From Geomonas limicola (GTDB lineage Bacteria; Desulfobacterota; Desulfuromonadia; Geobacterales; Geobacteraceae): a stretch of 64,000 nt of DNA. The translations under genes and the position numbers were made by a program. Positions 17,703 through 25,191 of this stretch are shown piece after piece; the stretch's first letter is position 1, and each line of letters begins with the position of its first letter. Under the pieces are notes generated by a model, which saw nothing but the letters and a program-made list of their open reading frames with translations, ran no database searches and was not told where the DNA came from. The stretch spans positions 124,001 through 188,000 of the forward strand of contig NZ_BLXZ01000004.1 in NCBI RefSeq assembly GCF_014193675.1, in the 5' to 3' direction.

Positions 17703-18611
17703 TTACTCGAAAAGCTCTGCCCCCGCCAGTTCCGCCCCCACCGTCTTCGGCACGTCCTTGTCAGTCCCCATCCTCAAAAACTGCTCGATGACCAGGTAGG
17801 TCTCTAGCGCCTTCTCCTCCTGCGGATTGTGGCCACAGGCCTCGAGGACCACCAGGCGCGCCCCGGGTACGGCCTGCGCCAGACGCTCCCCCTGCGACAA
17901 GGGCACGATCAGGTCGTGCCTCCCCCACAAAAGAAGCATCGGGGTGTCGATCTCCCCGTACCTTTCTGGGATGCTCGCCACGTCCGGCGGTACCAGCTGC
18001 CGGCAGGTCGCCACCAGGGCCTGGCGGGACGCCCGGTCCTGATAGCAGGGGGCATAGCGCTCGATGTGCTCCCGATCTACCAGGTGCTGGTCGTAGTAGG
18101 CGGCCTTCAGTCCGACCTTGACCCAGGCGGTGGGGGCGTAGAGGTTGATGAAGAACGGTCCGACCAGGGGGTAGCGGAAGACCCGTGCGATCAGGGGGAG
18201 ACCCTGCAGGTAGCCGGGACCCGCCAGGACCACCACCTTGCGGAGCAGGTGCTGCCGCCTCTGTTCCTTGGCGAGGAGGGTGGCGAGAAGCACCACCGCT
18301 CCGCCCAGCGAATGGCCGACGACGCTGGCCTGCCTAAGGCCTAACCGTTCCAGGAACTCGAGCAACCGGTGCGCGTGCCCCCGGATCGAGTAGTCGGCCT
18401 CGGCTGGTTTGGCCGACTCGCCCGAACCGAGCAGGTCGACGAGGTAGATGGTGTAGCTGTCGGGGGAGAAGAGCGGGACCAGGTCGGTCCAGCACTGGGA
18501 GCGGGAGGCCAAACCGTGCAAGAGGACCAGCGCGCGGGGACCGTGCCCGGCCACGCGGTAGCGCAGGATTTCCTTGCCGGAGAGGTTGCAGGTAAAAAGA
18601 GGGTTATCCAT
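17703..18611 (-). CDS. Alpha/beta-fold hydrolase
   Basis: The product is a cytoplasmic hydrolase of 302 residues with the alpha/beta fold. The likely triad is Ser101 (VGHSLGG), Asp233 (WGRHDLIVP) and His261 (ACGHNPQEE); the oxyanion region is LLHGLASRSQCW and the DLLGSGES strand follows. There is no signal peptide. Substrate cannot be predicted; relatives include esterases, C-C hydrolases and haloperoxidase-like enzymes. The start codon lacks a clear Shine-Dalgarno. It runs convergent with the formate dehydrogenase operon and seems to be transcribed alone. Confidence 0.88.
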   Translation of the reverse strand: MDNPLFTCNLSGKEILRYRVAGHGPRALVLLHGLASRSQCWTDLVPLFSPDSYTIYLVDLLGSGESAKPAEADYSIRGHAHRLLEFLERLGLRQASVVGHSLGGAVVLLATLLAKEQRRQHLLRKVVVLAGPGYLQGLPLIARVFRYPLVGPFFINLYAPTAWVKVGLKAAYYDQHLVDREHIERYAPCYQDRASRQALVATCRQLVPPDVASIPERYGEIDTPMLLLWGRHDLIVPLSQGERLAQAVPGARLVVLEACGHNPQEEKALETYLVIEQFLRMGTDKDVPKTVGAELAGAELFE

Positions 18612-18645
18612 GCGGTCAGTGTAGCAGAAACAAAAAGGTTTTAAG

Positions 18646-18735
18646 AGAGGTGCCTGGCCCTGGAGGGCACGGAGGTTCCCGAAGCAGGCAGGTAAATAGC
18701 CTCCTCCGTGTCCTCCGTGCCTCCGTGGCGCATGC
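18646..18735. repeat. Dispersed CTCCGTG/CACGGAG-type intergenic repeat
   Basis: GGCACGGAGG near 18667 and the stretch CCTCCGTGTCCTCCGTGCCTCCGTGG (around 18700-18730, read in two parts) form an imperfect inverted repeat between two minus-strand genes. It belongs to the same family as the copy at 34783-34886. Confidence 0.5.
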
Positions 18736-18751
18736 TGTTAGAATCCGGTTG

Positions 18752-19729
18752 CTACTTCTGCTGGATGGCCGACAGGCGCCAGGGGTTGTTGCCCACCGGG
18801 CGCGTGAAGGTCCAGTACTCCTCGAACTTCACCGGCTCGGTCTTGCTGCCCGAGACCACGTTGCCGGCCTCATCGGTGGTGTAGTCGAGCAGGTTCGCGT
18901 GGATGAGCGCGGTGACGTAGTCCTGGCCGGACTCCTGCCACACCTCGGCGAGTTCCACCTTGCGCACCGCTATGTTCTCCAGGCGGTTCACCTGGCGCTC
19001 GCGCACCAGGCGGCTCACGTCTTCCTGCAGGATGCCGCGCATCTCCTCGGTGAGCAGGCCAGCCGCAGGTGCCAGGTCGCGATTCATCCAGGCCCCCTGG
19101 ATCTTGAAGAAGAGATCCATGGCATTATCGCCGAAGCGCTGCTCATCGAAGTACGGGTCCATCTGGCGCAGGTGGGAGATGCCGGTTTCCAGGTCGTGAG
19201 CTGTTGGGCTCTCGACCTGCTGGTAGGACCCCTGCGGCAGGGTGAGGTCCTGGTACCCCTGCTGGTAACCGCCCGGCTGGTAGCCCGTCTGGCTGTAGGT
19301 CGCTTGGGTGGCCGGTTCCCTGCGGCTCTTCACGAACCGGTAGATCAGGTAGCCGATGCCGGCCAACAGGACGATCTCGAAGAGGCCGATGCCGCCGCCA
19401 CCCATGCCGCCCATGCCGCCGGCCATCCCCATGCTCCTGAAGAGCATGCCGCCCAGCATGCCGCCTACCAGGCCACCGGCCATGCTCCGTAAAAATCCGC
19501 CGGTGGCGGGCTGCTGGAAGCTGTTGGGAGTGGGTGCGGCCTGCTGGCGCATCTGGCTTGGCTGGGTGTACGGGGTCGAGGTCGCCGGCCGCGAGTAGCT
19601 GCGGGTGCCGCGGCTCCCCATGGAGCGGCTCGAGCCGGCACGTGCCTCGGCGTTCAGCTCCATGACGGTTACGCTCATCATGAGGACCGCGGCAAGGATT
19701 GCGAAAAGTCTGGCTGCCTTGTTTTTCAT
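18752..19729 (-). CDS. Tim44-like domain membrane protein
   Basis: The product is 325 residues. It has an N-terminal signal or anchor (residues 7-29), a Ser/Thr/Gln/Pro-rich linker and a Gly/Met-rich stretch (SMGMAGGMGGMGGGG). A second membrane helix (GLFEIVLLAGIGYLIYRFV, about 113-132) follows, then a Tim44/MRPL45-like C-terminal domain (EQRFGDNAMDLFFKIQGAW to the end). Such bacterial proteins are common and uncharacterised. AAGGAG precedes the ATG. A ribbon-helix-helix gene lies 51 nt upstream on the same strand and could be cotranscribed. Confidence 0.85.
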   Translation of the reverse strand: MKNKAARLFAILAAVLMMSVTVMELNAEARAGSSRSMGSRGTRSYSRPATSTPYTQPSQMRQQAAPTPNSFQQPATGGFLRSMAGGLVGGMLGGMLFRSMGMAGGMGGMGGGGIGLFEIVLLAGIGYLIYRFVKSRREPATQATYSQTGYQPGGYQQGYQDLTLPQGSYQQVESPTAHDLETGISHLRQMDPYFDEQRFGDNAMDLFFKIQGAWMNRDLAPAAGLLTEEMRGILQEDVSRLVRERQVNRLENIAVRKVELAEVWQESGQDYVTALIHANLLDYTTDEAGNVVSGSKTEPVKFEEYWTFTRPVGNNPWRLSAIQQK

Positions 19730-19780
19730 CGTTTAGCTCCTTAAAGATCGGTTGTTTTCTGAAATGGTCGCCGGCGCCAC

Positions 19781-19999
19781 TTACGGCTCCAGGCAGATCC
19801 CCTTGCGGGTGGTGAGCCAGAAGCTCAGGGCCTCGCGCACCACGTCCGAGAGGTTCGTATGGGTGGCCTCGCTGATCCGGTCCAGCACCCGCTTCTCCTG
19901 GTCGCTGATGCGCAGCGACACCACGTTGTTGAGCCCCTTGCGCTCCTTTTTCCTGACGGTTCTCCTGGTCGGCACGAGTGCCAGATGTTGGTACTGCAT
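19781..19999 (-). CDS. Ribbon-helix-helix (CopG/Arc-type) protein
   Basis: A small DNA-binding protein of 72 residues. The C-terminal part NVVSLRISDQEKRVLDRISEATHTNLSDVVREAL fits the beta-strand, helix, helix pattern of RHH regulators; a basic N-terminal arm (RRTVRKKERKG) precedes it. I chose the ATG at 19999 because AAGGAGG is six to seven bases upstream; the frame remains open to 20044. There is no toxin gene beside it. It may regulate itself or the Tim44-like gene downstream. Confidence 0.8.
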   Translation of the reverse strand: MQYQHLALVPTRRTVRKKERKGLNNVVSLRISDQEKRVLDRISEATHTNLSDVVREALSFWLTTRKGICLEP

Positions 20000-20102
20000 A
20001 TGTCTGCCTCCTTGAATGCATGTGAAACCGTTGCCCTCGGGCAACTTCTTAAGGGACTTAAGCCCCGTTGCAAACCGGGTTTCGGTGGCCCGCTGCCGCC
20101 TG

Positions 20103-20348
20103 CTACCGGTCCGAATTCGATTTTTCTTTTCCCTGCTTCCAACTCTCCAGGCGGGTCCGCAGCACCTCCAGCAGCTTGCGGGCCCAGAGAAACTCGCTTG
20201 CCAGGATGGCGAGCCCCACCGGGATCACCAGGAAAGCCGGTCCCGGCAGGACCACCAGTGCAATCCCGATCAGCAGCACGGTACCGCCCACGATGGCGAC
20301 CACGGCCCGCTTGGCCTGTCCCAGCGTTCCTTTCATCAGTCGTAGCAT
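20103..20348 (-). CDS. Small PGPGW-type transmembrane protein
   Basis: The product is 81 residues. Two hydrophobic segments (AVVAIVGGTVLLIGIALVVLPG and FLVIPVGLAILASEFLWA) meet at LPGPAF, like the PGPGW family of small bacterial membrane proteins. The C-terminus is basic and cytoplasmic by the positive-inside rule. GGGAGG precedes the ATG. Function unknown. It is codirectional with terC upstream, separated by 65 nt. Confidence 0.8.
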   Translation of the reverse strand: MLRLMKGTLGQAKRAVVAIVGGTVLLIGIALVVLPGPAFLVIPVGLAILASEFLWARKLLEVLRTRLESWKQGKEKSNSDR

Positions 20349-20413
20349 GATTCCCTCCCGCCCTTGTCGACCGTCGCGGGGGACTCACCTGCATGGCTGG
20401 ACCGTCGTGGCCC

Positions 20414-21163
20414 CTACTCCTTACCCGGTACGACCAGGTGCGGCTCGTGAAGCTTGACGGGCTGGCCGCGGCGCATGCGCAGGTTCAGCATCTCGACCAT
20501 GACCGAGAAGGCCATGGCGAAGTAGAGGTACCCCTTGGGGATGTGCATGTCGAGCCCGTCGCCGATGAGCGCCACCCCGATCAACAGCAGAAAGCTCAAG
20601 GCCAGCATCTTCAGGGTCGGGTGCTGCTCTACGAAGGCGCTGATCCTGCCGGAGAAGAGCATCATGAAGGCGACCGCGATGACTACCGCGGCGACCATCA
20701 CCGCAAGATGGTTGGCCATCCCCAGCGCCGTAATGATCGAGTCGAGCGAGAACACCACGTCCAGCAGGAGGATCTGGATGATGACGGCTGCGAAGCCGGC
20801 GCGGCCGCCGGTCGTTACCAGGGGATCCCCCCCCTCGAGCTTCTCGTGGATCTCGTGGGTACTCTTCCAGATCAGGAAAAGGCCGCCGGAAAGAAGGATC
20901 AGGTCCCGGCCGGAGATCTCGTTGCCCAGCGCCGTGAAGAGCGGCGCGGTAAGTCCCATGAGCCAGCTCAAGGAGAAAAGCAGTGCCACCCTGATGAACA
21001 TCGCCAGTCCCAGGCCGAGCAGCCGGGCCTTTTCCCGCTGCTCTACGGGCAGTTTCCCGGCCTGGATGGATATGAAGATGATGTTGTCGATGCCGAGCAC
21101 GATCTCGAGCGCGCTCAAGGTCACCAGTGCCAGCCAAACCTGCGGATCCGAAAGCCATGTCAT
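20414..21163 (-). CDS. terC: TerC-family integral membrane protein, probable Mn2+ exporter
   Basis: The product is 249 residues with about seven membrane helices. Paired acidic motifs are LEIVLGIDNIIFI near the start and LLDVVFSLDSIITA in the middle, the metal-binding [12 protein letters not shown] TerC/Alx/MeeF proteins. Members of this family export manganese and protect metalated exoenzymes. GGAGG lies about ten bases before the ATG. Upstream, at 21495-21677, is a promoter, a yybP-ykoY riboswitch and a terminator on the same strand, which supports manganese-responsive expression. Confidence 0.92.
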   Translation of the reverse strand: MTWLSDPQVWLALVTLSALEIVLGIDNIIFISIQAGKLPVEQREKARLLGLGLAMFIRVALLFSLSWLMGLTAPLFTALGNEISGRDLILLSGGLFLIWKSTHEIHEKLEGGDPLVTTGGRAGFAAVIIQILLLDVVFSLDSIITALGMANHLAVMVAAVVIAVAFMMLFSGRISAFVEQHPTLKMLALSFLLLIGVALIGDGLDMHIPKGYLYFAMAFSVMVEMLNLRMRRGQPVKLHEPHLVVPGKE

Positions 21164-21184
21164 GGGTTCAAACCTCCAGAGTGA

Positions 21185-21439
21185 TCAATAGCGATCACTG
21201 TAATAGATATCAAGGTGGACGCAAGGTCCCAGGTGCTGGAGCCGGAGCCCGGTCTGGTGCGGTGCGGGACGTGCCTCGATGCCAAAAGGCAACGGCAAGC
21301 CGCACGTCAGGTGGCAGTTGCCAAACCAGGCAGGCAGGAGCGCGAACCGCTGGTGGAGGCTCCTGCCCCAGGGCGCTTTACGGTAACGACGGGATTGGTT
21401 CCGAACAGAAGAAGAGGGGGTGCTGGCGGGTTTTTGCAT
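21185..21439 (-). CDS. Possible small ORF between riboswitch and terC
   Basis: An 84-codon frame with a good Shine-Dalgarno (GGAGG, eight bases before the ATG). It lies after the riboswitch terminator and 21 nt before terC. The predicted peptide is rich in Arg, Pro, His and Ser, has no signal or membrane segment and no recognisable family. It could be a translated leader of terC, a small protein, or chance. The opposite strand also has an open frame here with no better support. Confidence 0.3.
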   Translation of the reverse strand: MQKPASTPSSSVRNQSRRYRKAPWGRSLHQRFALLPAWFGNCHLTCGLPLPFGIEARPAPHQTGLRLQHLGPCVHLDIYYSDRY

Positions 21440-21496
21440 GGCATTACCTCCGACTGTCCAGTGCCCGGTGGCCCTGGTTTTTGCGCCGAAGGTAAT

Positions 21497-21543
21497 AAAA
21501 AAAGACCATTACCCTTGGCACGATTGCCTGGATAAAGGTCTTG
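21497..21543 (-). terminator. Riboswitch expression platform: intrinsic terminator
   Basis: On the minus strand AAGACCTTTATCC pairs with GGGTAATGGTCTT (12 of 13 positions, including one G-U), enclosing a GGCA/TGCC mini-hairpin, and runs into seven U residues. The 5' arm is the conserved end of the riboswitch, so termination and the aptamer P1 compete for it. Confidence 0.8.
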
Positions 21544-21636
21544 TTGACAGATGATTCTGCCCCGGGTCCGGGTCTTGCGACCGTATTGACGAAGTCCGGG
21601 TCGGCCTTTTCTCTGGCCGATAACTACTCCCCTTTA
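21535..21636 (-). ncRNA. yybP-ykoY (manganese) riboswitch
   Basis: On the minus strand the transcript starts AAAGGGGAGTAG, the hallmark 5' consensus of this class. It continues through GGCC-N-GGCC hairpin arms, the CGTCAATACGG segment and the closing GTCAACAAGACCTTT, matching the conserved 3' GUCAAC...AAGACCUUU of known members. It lies upstream of a terC gene, the typical genomic setting. Rfam RF00080 would be the model to test. The aptamer binds Mn2+, favouring read-through into terC. Confidence 0.85.
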
Positions 21637-21648
21637 GAAGTTATGCCA

Positions 21649-21677
21649 AAAATAATGGCTTGCCTCTTCGTTGTCAA
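21649..21677 (-). promoter_or_regulatory. Promoter of the riboswitch-terC transcript
   Basis: On the minus strand TTGACA (21677-21672), a 17-nt spacer and TATTTT (21654-21649) lie about 12 nt before the conserved riboswitch start. Confidence 0.65.
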
Positions 21678-21816
21678 GGGGAAAACGCACATGAAGGCGA
21701 GAAGGTAGCCGGTCTCATGGCAAATTTCCGAAAGCAGGAGGTATAATCTCCTTATCCGCCCGGCAGTTGGCGGTCTTTTAATCCGGTTCCACTTTTTCTC
21801 ATGGGAAGGTTGTCTC

Positions 21817-22572
21817 ATGGACCACAGCGACTGCTCGTTCACCATCATGACGTACAACGTGCACCGGCTGATCGGCAACGACCGGCACACCTCTGCGCTG
21901 CGCATCGCGCAGGTGATTGAGGAACACCAGCCGGACATCGTGGCACTTCAGGAGTTGCCGGGTGGCCGCTACCGCCCCGAGGTGGGGGGGACCGCCCAGG
22001 ACCTGGCGCGGGAGCTCGCGGAACTCGAGTCGGTGCAGGGACTCTGCTTCATGGAGCGCGAGCGTAACGGCAACGTCACCTTCAGCCGGTTCCCGATGCG
22101 CCTTATCCGTGCCGGCGGGCTGCATCCCGAGACCCGGCGGCGCTCCATCGTGCCGCGCGGCGCGCTGTGGGTGGAGATCGAGCTCTGCGACAGGCGGCTG
22201 CAGCTCATCAACACCCACCTGGGACTCACCCCGCCGGAGCGCTCCTCGCAGGTGAAGGTCCTCTGTGGTCCGGAATGGCTGGGGGATCCCGAGTGCCAAC
22301 ATCCGGTGGTCCTGTGCGGCGATTTCAACACCCTCCCCAGTTCGGCGCTGCACCAGAAGTTGAAAGACGCCCTCTACGACGAGCAGGAAAGGCTCCGGCT
22401 CGGGCATACGCAATGGACCTTCCCCAGCCACTATCCGGTGGTGCGTTTCGACCACCTGTTCGTCTCTCCGGACCTCACCGTGGAGAGCCTGCACATCCCC
22501 CGGACCAAGCTCACCAAGGTGGCCTCGGACCACCTGCCGCTGGTGGTAAGGCTGCGTTTTTCCACACCTTGA
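21817..22572 (+). CDS. Endonuclease/exonuclease/phosphatase-family protein
   Basis: The product is 251 residues and belongs to the metal-dependent EEP fold (DNase I, exonuclease III, inositol phosphatases). Characteristic blocks are MTYNVHRLIG, IVALQELPG (metal-binding Glu), INTHLGL, LCGDFNTLPSS and the C-terminal ASDHLPLVV with the catalytic His. There is no signal peptide. GGAAGG is about eight bases before the ATG. The substrate is not predictable; close relatives are often placed in membrane or phospholipid contexts. It is monocistronic as far as can be seen. Confidence 0.88.
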   Translation: MDHSDCSFTIMTYNVHRLIGNDRHTSALRIAQVIEEHQPDIVALQELPGGRYRPEVGGTAQDLARELAELESVQGLCFMERERNGNVTFSRFPMRLIRAGGLHPETRRRSIVPRGALWVEIELCDRRLQLINTHLGLTPPERSSQVKVLCGPEWLGDPECQHPVVLCGDFNTLPSSALHQKLKDALYDEQERLRLGHTQWTFPSHYPVVRFDHLFVSPDLTVESLHIPRTKLTKVASDHLPLVVRLRFSTP

Positions 22573-22760
22573 AAGACGTGTGTCGGCATAGGCTTACCGG
22601 CCGCCTGGGGGCTCTCCGGCCTGGTGCCTCGGACGGCCTCCGACACGCTCCGATTGCTTGCAGTTACGCTAAATATTGCTAAAGTTGGTGCCGTATTTGC
22701 CGACGAGTGAAGTGATCGGTTTGGTAGCCTCCCGTGACGGGAACAATGGAGAGAGCAGCT

Positions 22761-23102
22761 ATGAGTGAATATACGGAAATGCCGAAGGATATGGAGGTCG
22801 TGGAGATGATCCTGGAGCGGGTGTTGCAGAACACCGGTGCGCTCCTGGAGATCTGCCTGGTGAAGCACGGTAGACAGTACGAGGCTGCCCTGTTTATCGA
22901 GAAGAAGTACAAGCCAGGCCCCCCCTTGCCGCGTCCCCTGGAGGCTCCGGCCGGACAGGCCACCCACTGGATGGGTGTGCGCCCCAAGGTCGGCCTGAGC
23001 GAGGAGGAGACCGACAAGATCCTCTACGAGGTGAACGGCTTGAACGCCCTGCACCGCATCCAGATGAAGGACGACTGGGGGCACCTGCTGGATACCGTCT
23101 AA
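22761..23102 (+). CDS. Conserved-type hypothetical protein
   Basis: The product is 113 residues, soluble, with no signal peptide. An N-terminal helical region (MEVVEMILERVLQNTGALLEICLVKHGRQYEAALFI, seen in parts) is followed by a proline-rich turn (KPGPPLPRPLEAP) and a C-terminal helix. I chose the ATG at 22761, eight bases after GGAGAG, over an upstream in-frame start at 22734. No family recognised. It shares a bidirectional terminator with kup. Confidence 0.7.
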   Translation: MSEYTEMPKDMEVVEMILERVLQNTGALLEICLVKHGRQYEAALFIEKKYKPGPPLPRPLEAPAGQATHWMGVRPKVGLSEEETDKILYEVNGLNALHRIQMKDDWGHLLDTV

Positions 23103-23153
23103 CATCCCACGGAGTTTCCTGCGGGTGCATTCGGTTGCACCTGCCGCGTCAGG

Positions 23154-23193
23154 CAAAAAAAGAGGCCGCTTCCCTCAGGGGGGCGGCCTCTTC
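23154..23193 (-). terminator. Terminator of kup (bidirectional hairpin)
   Basis: AAGAGGCCGC pairs with GCGGCCTCTT over ten base pairs. In the minus direction it is followed by TTTTTTT, so it ends the kup transcript. The stem can also serve the plus-strand gene ending at 23102. Confidence 0.8.
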
Positions 23194-23221
23194 GTGTTGA
23201 CGGCGCTTACCTTGCGGCCCC

Positions 23222-25039
23222 CTACATCTCGACCCGGGTGAGAACCCCCTGCAGCTTGCTGGCGGGGAGCTTGTTGAACTGCACGAAGTTCGGGGTGAGC
23301 TTCTTGATGGTCGAGAAGACGCTCCAGACCGGGTTGTTGGTGGCGATGTCCTCCACGCCGTAGAAGATGACCTTCTCGACGATCCCGTTTTTCTTCAAGA
23401 GCCCCTCGATGTCGATCACCTCCATGTACCCCGCGAAGATCTCGAAGGAGTCCAGTCCCGGACCGCGCCCGGTGGTCAGCTTGGAGCTGATGCCGAACGG
23501 CTCGTCGGTCCTCATGATGGAGATGAACACGTTGCGCTCATAGATGATGTTCGAGCGGATCATGCAGTGCACCACGTAGGGGGGCACCACGTTCCACTCG
23601 CGGGTGAAGAACAGTCCGGTGCCGGGGATGTTTTTCGCCTTGGCGTAGATCTGCTCGTAGGAGAGCAGGAACGTCTCGGCGTCCAGCGGTCGCAAGGCGC
23701 GGTACAGGGCGCGCTGTCCCTTGGTCCAGATCAGGATGGTGCCGAAGGGGACGCCGGCCAGGATGAGCGACCAGTAGCCGCCGTGCGGCAGTTTGTTCAG
23801 GTTCGCGATCAGGAAGACGAAATCCACCAGGGTGATGAGCGCCGCGATGGGAGCTTTCCACTTCTTGGTGGTGTTGGCGAAGATGATGGTCATCATGATG
23901 CCGGTGATCGACATGGTCCCGGTCACCGCGAGGCCGTAGGCCGCCGCCAGGTTCTCGGACTTCTGGAACAACAGCATGATGAAGATGACCAGGATCATCA
24001 GGAACCAGTTCACGCTTCCGATGTAGATCTGCGACTTCAGGTGGCTCGAGGTGTAGTCCACCTTCATAAGCGGCATGATCCGGGTGGTGATCCCCTGGTA
24101 GACGATGGAGAACACCCCGCTGATCAGGGCCTGTGAGGCGATGACGGTGGCAAGCACGGTGAGTATCAGGAACGGGATATACAGGAACGGGGACTGGCTC
24201 TGCACCATGCCGAACAGGGTGTTCTTGGTGTCGGGATGGGCCATCAGGAAGACCCCCTGGCCCAGGTAGTTGACGATGAGCGCGGCAAAGACGAAATACC
24301 AGGCCCTGAGGATCGGCTTTCTCCCCAGGTGTCCCATGTCCGCGTAGAGCGCCTCACCGCCGGTGGCGCACAGGATCACCTCGGAAAGGACGAAGAAGCC
24401 GGACCAGCCGTTTTCCAGGAAGAACTTGATGGCGTACCAGGGCGAGATGGCGCGGATGATGCCGGGATCGTGGATGATCTCGACTGCGCCCGAGAGCGAG
24501 AGCGCGGCGAACCAGAGCACCATCAACGGTCCGAAGGCACGGGCCACCTTGTCGGTTCCCTTGAACTGGAACACGAACAGGGTAACCGCGATGACCGCCG
24601 CGAAGAGGATCAAGAGGTTCTGGGGAAGGTTCGCGCAGGCCGGGATCAGCACCAGACCTTCGACCGCGGAGAGGATGGAGATGGCGGGTGTGATGACGCC
24701 GTCGCCCAAAAGCAGTGAAACCCCGATGAAGGAGAGGAAACTCACCACCCCGAGGTAGCGCCCCCCCTTCAACAGGCGCACCAGGATCTCCTTCAGAACG
24801 ATGGTCCCCCCTTCGCCCTTGCGCCCAAGGCTCATGGCGAGCCAGGCGTACTCCACGGTGACCAGGATGAACAGGGTCCAGACGATGAGCGACAGGATGC
24901 CGTAGATGTTGTCCTGGGTCGGCTTGGTGATGGCGAAGATAACGGTGAGGGTATATATGGGGCTGGTTCCGATGTCGCCGAAGACCAATCCCATGGACTT
25001 GACGATACCGCCCCAGAAGGAATCCACCTGTTTACTCAT
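23222..25039 (-). CDS. kup: KUP-family potassium uptake protein
   Basis: Low-affinity K+ transporter (probably K+/H+ symport) of the inner membrane, 605 residues with about 12 helices and a C-terminal cytoplasmic domain. Diagnostic blocks are LVFGDIGTSPIYTL near the start, GRKGEGGTIVL in the first loop and GDGVITPAISILSAVEG. The length is typical. A TTGTAT/TATAAG promoter lies upstream, divergent from ileS. It is monocistronic, with a terminator 30 nt after the stop. Confidence 0.96.
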   Translation of the reverse strand: MSKQVDSFWGGIVKSMGLVFGDIGTSPIYTLTVIFAITKPTQDNIYGILSLIVWTLFILVTVEYAWLAMSLGRKGEGGTIVLKEILVRLLKGGRYLGVVSFLSFIGVSLLLGDGVITPAISILSAVEGLVLIPACANLPQNLLILFAAVIAVTLFVFQFKGTDKVARAFGPLMVLWFAALSLSGAVEIIHDPGIIRAISPWYAIKFFLENGWSGFFVLSEVILCATGGEALYADMGHLGRKPILRAWYFVFAALIVNYLGQGVFLMAHPDTKNTLFGMVQSQSPFLYIPFLILTVLATVIASQALISGVFSIVYQGITTRIMPLMKVDYTSSHLKSQIYIGSVNWFLMILVIFIMLLFQKSENLAAAYGLAVTGTMSITGIMMTIIFANTTKKWKAPIAALITLVDFVFLIANLNKLPHGGYWSLILAGVPFGTILIWTKGQRALYRALRPLDAETFLLSYEQIYAKAKNIPGTGLFFTREWNVVPPYVVHCMIRSNIIYERNVFISIMRTDEPFGISSKLTTGRGPGLDSFEIFAGYMEVIDIEGLLKKNGIVEKVIFYGVEDIATNNPVWSVFSTIKKLTPNFVQFNKLPASKLQGVLTRVEM

Positions 25040-25069
25040 GGCTTTAAGGCCCTCCCAATTAACAGCGCC

Positions 25070-25098
25070 CTTATAGCATCTGGCCTCGGTGAATACAA
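25070..25098 (-). promoter_or_regulatory. Putative sigma-70 promoter of kup
   Basis: On the minus strand TTGTAT (25098-25093), 17 nt, TATAAG (25075-25070), about 30 nt before the start codon. Confidence 0.5.
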
Positions 25099-25118
25099 CT
25101 GAAAATACCCGTTTAAGC

Positions 25119-25147
25119 TTGACATTACAAAGGTTTCCTTGTAGTTT
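25119..25147 (+). promoter_or_regulatory. Putative sigma-70 promoter of ileS-lspA
   Basis: TTGACA (25119-25124), a 17-nt spacer and TAGTTT (25142-25147) lie 45 nt before the ileS start. The leader is too short for a T-box. Confidence 0.5.
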
Positions 25148-25191
25148 TAGGCGTTTCTCTCAAGCATTAACAGACAGCGGAGGCCGCTATA

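Larger units (their letters stand above)
21164..21816. other. Long leader and intergenic region of terC
   Basis: From the terC side this holds a possible 84-codon ORF, a terminator, a yybP-ykoY riboswitch and its promoter, all on the minus strand. The last 140 bases before the plus-strand EEP gene contain TATAAT at 21742-21747 as a possible -10 for that gene, without a good -35. Confidence 0.6.

Noticed and set aside
21215..21535. Plus-strand frame through the terC leader (106 codons)
   Set aside because: No Shine-Dalgarno, runs antisense through the riboswitch terminator and has no recognisable family.
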